Source of the DNA: Przewalskia tangutica
Taxonomy: Eukaryota > Streptophyta > Magnoliopsida > Solanales > Solanaceae
Assembly (NCBI GenBank): GCA_029844215.1
Contig: CM056733.1
Coordinates: 44,777,142 to 44,841,141 of the forward strand
Length of the DNA: 64,000 nt
Reading direction: 5' to 3'
The translations under genes and the position numbers were made by a program. This document shows, piece by piece, positions 57,452 to 64,000 of this stretch. Within the stretch, counting starts at the first letter, position 1; every line of letters starts with the position of its first letter. The notes beneath the pieces were generated by a model. The model was not told the DNA's origin, did not search any database, and saw only the letters and a program-made list of their open reading frames with translations.

Positions 57452-58337
57452 CCTTCTAAGTCTCCAAACATACTTGCCAGTATAATCTTCACTACTATAC
57501 TTATGAAACCAACTATGCCACACGTGGCCATAATATAACATACGCGCAAAACTCAAATCCAAGCCAACGAGGAATCACTTCTAACATCACAAAAAGCTTC
57601 CACCCATGGTCTAAAGAATACTCCCTTCGCATCTTCACTTCACAACAAAATGATCTCTTTTATTCTGCTAATACACGTTCACTTCTTTCCTTACTCGTCG
57701 TATCCTTCTCGTACACCCGAACTCTCTCTCCAAGACACGCCCATACTCCACCATCGCTTCGCTTCAAAACTTTGAGTCACTACCTCCAAACTTGGTCATC
57801 TTACTAGCCTCAAATTCCTTTAAGGCCATTCCCGTCTTCCCGGTCCGACTCGTCGAACGTATCCACGAACTCTTACGATGGTTACCTAAACTGGCTTAGC
57901 ACCTTCGTGACCCTACCACCGGGCGGGACCACTCGAACTGACCCCACCCTAAACCGCGGGTCGACTCCGCGAATGGTCCTCAACCCGACCCATAATCGCG
58001 CCAAACTCTTGTTCCCCGATCCGGAACAATCTTACCTATTCAAGTCCTGAAAGCTACCACTTTCGTCTTACACAACCCAAGGAATTATCCCACAATACAT
58101 TTTACGCATACCAAGTATTTCGACAGAGACTAACCGTAAAATCTTTTATTCAAGACTACTTACATCTAAGGTCTCAACGTGTAATATTATAAGGTTCACA
58201 CCTTCCCTGTCCCCATACTTATCCTTTCAACTAACCATGTTTTCTAAACCACAATATACACAATGCTATCTGTACATAGTACTCAACATATAATCATCGT
58301 ATCACGCATGCTAATCTCTAGAGGGTTAAGGATATAC
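57452..58337 (-). other. Conserved post-gag interior module
   Basis: It is colinear with 11308-12226 (for example TTGGTCATCTTACTAG near 57791 and CCTCAACCCGACCC near 57979). No coding motif is seen. Confidence 0.65.
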
Positions 58338-59107
58338 CTAAAAATAAAGGCGGTTCAAAGGACCGCTTAAAATCGAACTTCCACCGTGACCTCTGCCGTG
58401 GCCTGCCGGTATATGAACATCCTGCCTAGCTATTGAAGGTGAAGAACCCGCAACTGATCCCGTAGTATGTGCTATCCCACCAGCTACCTCAGTCGATACA
58501 GCAAATGGCCCCCGCTGCCGCATGTAAAACAAACTCCCAAACTAGCACGACACTCCCACAATGGAGCCTACCACAACGCCACAACGAGGTAGAGGTGGCT
58601 TCACCGCTAACACCCCGCTTCCCGAAAATCTGAACCTCGAGCCCCGACCGCTTCCCAATACTGGATGCCTCAAGATCGTGGAGGACCGCTCAGATCGGGT
58701 GAGGCGCATAACTAGTTCTTGGCCAGGCGGTCCGCCTCGAAAGTCGCCAAAAGACCCCATTGCTCGCCCTCTTCTCGCCGATCCCGGCCATTTCGCCGAC
58801 CTCTCCGCCTCACACTCAAGTGCATAAGCTCGCACGCGGCAATGTCCATGCCCTACCAAGAGCTACACCAGCAAGCTCGCCAAGTAGTCATCGAGTCCCA
58901 CGACGTAGCGGTGCACTCGCCCTCCATATTTGCCACTAACGCCGGACATATCGGCCAATGAGTCGAACTTCACGTTGTACTTCAATCAGACGCCGCCCCG
59001 CCTCAACATCAAAAATTTGTCGGCCCGAGCCCTCCTCATCTGTGGAGGCAGGAAATGTGCAAGAAATGCCTCTGAGAACTCGTCCCATACACCTGGAAGT
59101 GCATGCT
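58338..59107 (-). pseudogene. gag remnant, cut by insertion
   Basis: The gag core survives near 59090-59010 as WDEFSEAFLAHFLPPQMRRA. A linker (58860-58700) and degraded zinc-knuckle sequence (PRCG and shifted remnants, 58590-58510) follow. Frames change several times. The N-terminal half is displaced by the plus-strand element that starts at 59108. Confidence 0.8.
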
Positions 59108-62100
59108 TGTTATACCCCGTATTTCCAGAGTATGTACGTAAGGACGTACGTAGAAAATTTGAACTTGTATAAAAGTGGCTTGGCCGAAATTTATTTGTGC
59201 ACAACACCCAGTTAGAGTCGTTTTCGACTAAACGCTTTCCACGCTTTCGTAGGGAAAATTCCGGCTATGTCATTTTTAATTTTTGCGGATTTTTCCGAGA
59301 GACGAAACATTTTGGACCAACAAGAGGGCGCCACTTGGCACCCTCTCATTGGAAGACGTCTTGGGCGGTGGAGTGGACGAATGGGTTGGCTTTTTGTCTT
59401 GGAGTTGGTAGGATATTTTGTGGTAGATGGATAAGGTGCACTTGGCAAGATCTTGCCCTACACTTGCCTTGCACTTGGCATGATTCGCCATTGGTTGGCC
59501 TTTGCTAGACCTATAAATACCCCCCATTTGGAAGACTTCTTCATCCATTCCTAAAATATTTCTAAGTGTTAAATCCTCCTCCCTCCCCTTAGTGTAGAGT
59601 TCGCCAAGAGCCTCCTCCCCTTGGCCGAGAGCCCTTCCCCTCCTGGTGCTAGCCGTGGGTACCCCTAGCCTAGTTGTTTTCAGATAATACCCCCTCTGGT
59701 AGAAATACTCTCAAAAGTATTGTTATAATGCCCAAATTACGTTAGCCGTATACCTTGTAGTATGCTAAGGTTATACTTATACGAAAAGCCCGTAAATACT
59801 ATTATACTTCCTTCCACACAAAACCGAAACCCTAAGGAAAATCTCCATGGTTAGTTGGAGTAATAAGTAGAAGTTGGTTAGAACTTCTAAGGGTTGTTTG
59901 GAGCGGGTGAGCGCACGGAGTATGAGCTAAACCTTGCTCAGATCGACATTTAAACTCGGATAATTATGGGCTTATCGAGGTAAATATCTTGTCCTCTATT
60001 GTAATTGGAAATTACATGTTGTATGATTATATAGTTGAAGTATACTATATATAGAATCGAACGTAGTTATCGCAATGTCTTTTGACTTAAGCCCGAATAA
60101 TAAGAAACCTTTTAGAAAGAAGAGTACCGAATCAGATTTACATAGTGATCAGACATGAGACTTGTGTAGCTTTTCGTGAGGTAGAATTGTGCACGTCCGG
60201 TTTAGACGTATAACCCCGGTTGGCTTGGTAGCCGCCCCGATAGAGAGGAGATTTACGCTGCCATGTGGGGAGGTGTCGCGAATTTTCTGTAGAATGTTCT
60301 ACGAAGGGATCTAAATATTAATAAGCGCCTTGTGACCTTTTAGGTTGAGTACTACACGTGGTGCGATCTACTTGGCTTAAGGAGTAGCCGACGGTTGGAG
60401 GTACTTGGAGCGTTTTGCTATTAGTCGATAATCGTCGCGAGGTATGTGAACCTCTTCCTATCTCTTCTAGCATGATATGTGTGAACTATGTAGTACCAGA
60501 GACGATACGTGCTAAATGTATTTGATTGTTTAAAACATAAAGTGTTATAACGCTTTATGGGAAGTTGGTTATAACGACTTTATGTTGGTAAGAAAATACT
60601 TGTGGTTTTTAAAAGGTAATCGATTTGAACTATAATCGCTTATTATGTGTTAATAAAGAACTTGAAGTATTTCAAAAGATTTTTGAATCATTTCGAAAGA
60701 AGAAGTAATACTTGGTTTTTGAAAACTTAAGAGTTATACTAGCTTTATGGGAAGTTAGGTAATAACGGCTTAAGAATGTTTTACTGATTTCGGAAATCAG
60801 AATGTGTATCGACAAACCATCGCAATTAATAAAAGGAAATGTTTTGACAGATTAAGTATTATTAAAACCAGAGAAACTTCCATCTGCATAGAAGCTAAGA
60901 TGAGACAAAATGATATTTCCTAGATCATGGCTGCTGTAATAAGATTGTTATAAACAAGAATATCCTACTCACATATAAGGCTTATGTTTCTCAGATAGCT
61001 TAAGAAGAGAATTATATTCTTAAATGAATAAGACTATGAACTACGAAACCTTTCTAAAATAAGAAACTTGAACATGGGAAATTAGGCAAACTTGAACATT
61101 GGAAATTAGGCAAACTTGAACATTGGAAAAGAAGGTTGCTACTTGATTTTACAAAGAGAAGTAATTGATTTACTTTAAAAAGATAATCACTCTATTGTTA
61201 TATACTACGGGTATTGTGTGACTTTTGTGAAAGTAACATATCTTTAAAGAGTTATTGTATAAAGTACTTTGGGGATAAAACCCGATCTCATTAATCATAT
61301 AGTAGAAAGTACCTTATGTGTGAATAACTTGATTGTATTGGTTTGTGATAGCCTTGTAATACCTTCGTGTTGATTTGATAAGTAATCATATTAGGATGCT
61401 ACGTGTGTTAGTATTCGTGATGTTTGTATAAAGCGGGTTTTCCTCGATTGTGCTTATGTTGTTTAAACGATAAACCGTTATGTTGGTATTATACCACTCA
61501 CCGTGTTTCCGGGTTGCCGCCTCCGATGCGGGTAGACTCGCGTGTGCAGGACCATGATTCGAGAATACCTCACGCGGGTCCTGTGGGCCTATGCGGAGCT
61601 ACGAGTTCCGTGTTAGTGTGCGCCTTTATGGTCATGCGGTATATGTGGCTATGCGGATCGCGAGTCCGGGACGACGCCGGAGTAGCTACCGATGCGGGTT
61701 ATACCTCACGCGCCTATGAGATTGGCCTATGCGGAGTCGCGGAGTTCGTGGCTAGACGCGCACATTTGATATCGCGCGAGCGACCGGCTTTGATCATGTG
61801 ACGGTTCAGACAGATATCATGATACGCTTTATGACCTTGTTAGTACCGCTGGTGTTAGTAGTCGGCCATGCCTTCGCATTTCACCTGCATCGCTTTATTT
61901 GGACACAGTGGACCTGCTGCTCATGTGTATTTCGTGCTTTTCTATCATCGATCACGGCAGCTGGCGGAAGGTATTCCACGGGCATGATTGATGTTGTGGG
62001 CGTGAGACCCATTGTTATATCGAGTGATGACTTTGAGGCGTGAGTCCCCGACTAGACATGATCGCTATTTATCGTGAATCGTAGTTTGGTTATCATACAT

Positions 62101-62566
62101 GTCTCCCGCTTTCTATAGACTACTATGATTTCATTTACGATCTTCATGTTTCACATACTTGGTACTGTATCGACCTCCTTCGGGGCTGCGTTCATGCCGC
62201 AGTAAAGGTACACCGCCGTTGATCCTCGCCTAGGGTCACGTCAGCGCTTGGGAAGCTCCGCCTCCGAGGCTTATTCGTATAGTCCCCGATTGTAGGTGCT
62301 ACATTCAGGTATGACGGCCCCGTCGTTGTTGTCATATCATTCTTAGAGGTCTGTAGTACTGTTATGGGCAGAGTGGTAGAAAGGGATGTAACTGTTCAAA
62401 TTGTTATTTATATATACTGACGGTAACCGTTTTTGGTTAGCCTGTCTTCTTATTTCACTGTCTTATTACATTGGTTTCATGTATTGTCTTTATGTTCAGC
62501 TGATTACTCTGATGTTGTATCACTAGGGTGCCCGGTAAGGCATCCACGCCCCGAACGGTCGTGACA
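59108..62566 (+). repeat. 5' LTR of plus-strand element
   Basis: The LTR is 3459 bp, from TGTTATACCCCG to GGTCGTGACA. It includes a degraded U3 palindrome near 59327, TATA at 59511, the CGTCGCGAGGTATGTGAACC block near 60430, the GTTATAAC module at 60536-60584, the 150-bp block at 60795-60955, a 24-bp triple at 61066-61125 and leader hairpins near 62176-62300. Confidence 0.93.
59511..59520 (+). promoter_or_regulatory. TATA box of 5' LTR
   Basis: CTATAAATAC lies 404 bp into the LTR. The expected RNA start is near 59545, giving a leader of about 3.2 kb before the gag ATG at 62770. Confidence 0.6.
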
Positions 62567-62570
62567 AAAG

Positions 62571-62590
62571 TGGTATCGAGCGATTAATCC
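62571..62590 (+). other. Primer binding site
   Basis: TGGTATCGAGCGATTAATCC lies four bases after the LTR end. It is identical to the PBS at 13631-13650. Confidence 0.85.
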
Positions 62591-62624
62591 TGAAAGTGTC
62601 TCTGACGCATCGATCCAGAAGTCT

Positions 62625-62660
62625 TGATTATCGGTGTGTTGTGCACCACACCAATAATCA
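62625..62660 (+). other. Candidate dimer-initiation stem-loop (GTGCAC loop)
   Basis: TGATTATCGGTGTG pairs with CACACCAATAATCA, 14 positions with a single C-A mismatch. The 8-nt loop TTGTGCAC has the self-complementary GTGCAC at 62641-62646. It lies 54 nt from the LTR-proximal start of the PBS and 110 nt before the gag ATG. Confidence 0.65.
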
Positions 62661-62769
62661 GGAGGCTATAGGATATTTAGGATTGGTTTCTATTCTTCTC
62701 ACTCTGAGATCGTGCCTTAGAGCGGTGTTGTAAGTTGGACCCTCTAACGTATTTCTTTCCCTTACCGTT

Positions 62770-63500
62770 ATGCCTCCGCGTAGGGCAACCCGGCCCAGGA
62801 GGACAATGCAATGGCGAGTCGCGAGTAGAGTACAGAGGGTTACGTGGGCACAGGCCCAATCATCACCTGGGGTGGTGCTTCATTCGGGGAGTTTTGCGAC
62901 GTCACTAGCCCCAGCAGAGTTTAGCACAGCGGCAGCAGTTCCTACTGCGGCCATGATGTTTGAACCTTCAGTTCCACGACCGGGAACAGAGAATATAGAT
63001 TGCAAAAAGGCGACCCTATTACTAGCTATGGATTTGGCTACCAGAGAGTATACCGATGTACCGCGAGTCTTGAAGACTAGCTAAGAGAGGGTTGTGCAAG
63101 AGTAATTCTTCAGTTAGGCTTGAGCATGGCCTGTGTACGGGCTTATGCGCAGCAGGCCAAGAAACGTAGAGATCGACGGGTTAACGGGCGATGAAGAAGG
63201 CCGAGTAGCAAGGTCCTTTGGTAACTGCGAGGCGAGTCGCCACCAAAGAGATTAGATTATGCGCATCCACCAGTGCGTAAAGGTCCTCCACAGGTTCGGG
63301 ACGCTCGGGTACGCAGGAGTTGGTCGAGCTCCGAGCTTCCGTTCACAACTACACGTAGGTTCCACCACCGGATTCAGCTTTTTTTCCGGTGTTCACAGCA
63401 GGCAGCGCCATCCGTGGAATGTCGCTTTAGATGGTACTTGTTGTACCGACCGCCGTGGTCCGATGTCGAAAGAGTGTCCTTGCGGGAGGACTTAGCCTTC
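62770..63500 (+). pseudogene. gag pseudogene
   Basis: The start ATG gives MPPRRATRPRRTMQ, the family's basic N-terminus. The first frame ends at 63081. Later frames carry linker sequence (AYAQQAKKRRD-like near 63145) and a damaged zinc-knuckle region near 63380-63490 (CSQQAAPSVECRF and CTDRRGPMSKECPCG in different frames). The central core is mostly missing. It is not functional. Confidence 0.75.
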
Positions 63501-64000
63501 GTGATCGGTGGGTAGTTCGTCATCTCCCTAATGCATGCTCTACGGGCGTGTTTGATTAGAACGACTAAGGAGTGAAGCGGAGATATAGATATATCCTTAA
63601 CCTCTAGAGATCTGTATGTGTGATAAGGTGAGTATACCTCAAGTGCTATGTTCTTATAGCAGTGTGTTAGTTGTGATTAGAAATCATGGTGGGTTAACCG
63701 AGTAAGATTTTGGGGGATAGAGAAGGTGTGAGCCTTAGAGTTTTATACGTAGAGACCTTAGAGGTAAGGCCATCTCGAGTATAGACGTATGTTTATGTTT
63801 GACCCTTATAGGAGTGCATAGTGCACGTGAGCTATGTTTACGGGATAAGTCCCTGAGTAGTGTGGCATGAAAGAGGGTAGTTGAGCTAAGAAGACCGCTA
63901 GGTTTTCGTAACGTGATTAGTGAGAGTTTTCCTTCGGGGAGCTAGCGTTTAGCGCGTTGCCGGGTCGGGTTGAGGCCACGTTGCGGGTCAACCCGCGGCA
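63501..64000 (+). other. Post-gag interior module (to window end)
   Basis: TATATCCTTAACCTCTAGAG (63588) and GGGTCGGGTTGAGG (63963) match, in order, the minus-strand modules ending at 12200 and 11835. No coding motif is seen. Confidence 0.65.

Larger units (their letters stand above)
59108..64000 (+). mobile_element. Plus-strand gag-only-type element (5' part, runs off window)
   Basis: A complete 5' LTR (59108-62566), PBS, leader hairpin and gag remnant are followed by the post-gag module with no pol. The order and content match the complete element at 7989-16899, so it is the same non-autonomous type. It inserted into the gag of a minus element. The left flank is ATGCT (59103-59107); the matching TSD would lie beyond the window. 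Confidence 0.85.

Overview
The window looks like plant nuclear heterochromatin, most likely from a eudicot (possibly an asterid, low confidence). It is built almost entirely of nested, mostly decayed Ty3/gypsy LTR retrotransposons. One copy carries reverse transcriptase, RNase H and integrase remnants plus a chromodomain-like tail of the Tekay/Del chromovirus type. I found no intact gene and no host gene, tRNA or rRNA. Long LTRs (about 2.4-4.1 kb), minisatellites inside the LTRs, AT microsatellites and 5-bp target-site duplications (TSDs) account for nearly all of the sequence.

Layout: 1-3604, plus-strand LTR remnant, PPT scar and second LTR. 3605-4923, minus-strand gag remnant. 4924-7988 and 16905-17261, one minus LTR split by a complete gag-only element at 7989-16899 (TSD GGTCA). 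17234-17345, four tandem copies of an LTR terminus. 17346-17977, plus LTR tail. 17978-24090, a minus-strand internal-LTR-internal-LTR chain. 24091-29611, decayed older LTRs and an ancient plus-strand gag. 29686-33399, solo LTR (TSD ATGAA) inside an older minus LTR that ends at 35413. 35414-36988, unclassified repeat-like DNA with a GC-rich 70-bp array. 36989-50772, a plus LTR split by a Tekay-like element at 38609-48764 (TSD GTATT), which is itself split by a solo LTR at 42462-45772 (TSD AGTCG). 50773-57416, two LTRs facing each other. 57417-59107, minus gag remnant. 59108 to the end, the 5' half of a plus-strand gag-only-type element.

The most interesting signal is cis-acting RNA structure shared by the copies. 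Between the primer binding site and gag, six copies keep a stem of about 11-14 bp. Its 8-nt loop holds a self-complementary hexamer: GTGCAC in four, GCGCGC in one, and an interrupted form in one. The stem shows compensatory changes. This closely resembles a retroviral dimer-initiation (kissing-loop) signal. The LTR leader also has an ordered chain of hairpins with base-pair covariation, a hairpin beside the PPT, a G-box palindrome in U3, and a paired GTTATAAC module. The gag-only elements keep these signals although their proteins are lost, which fits mobilisation in trans by an autonomous Tekay-like relative.
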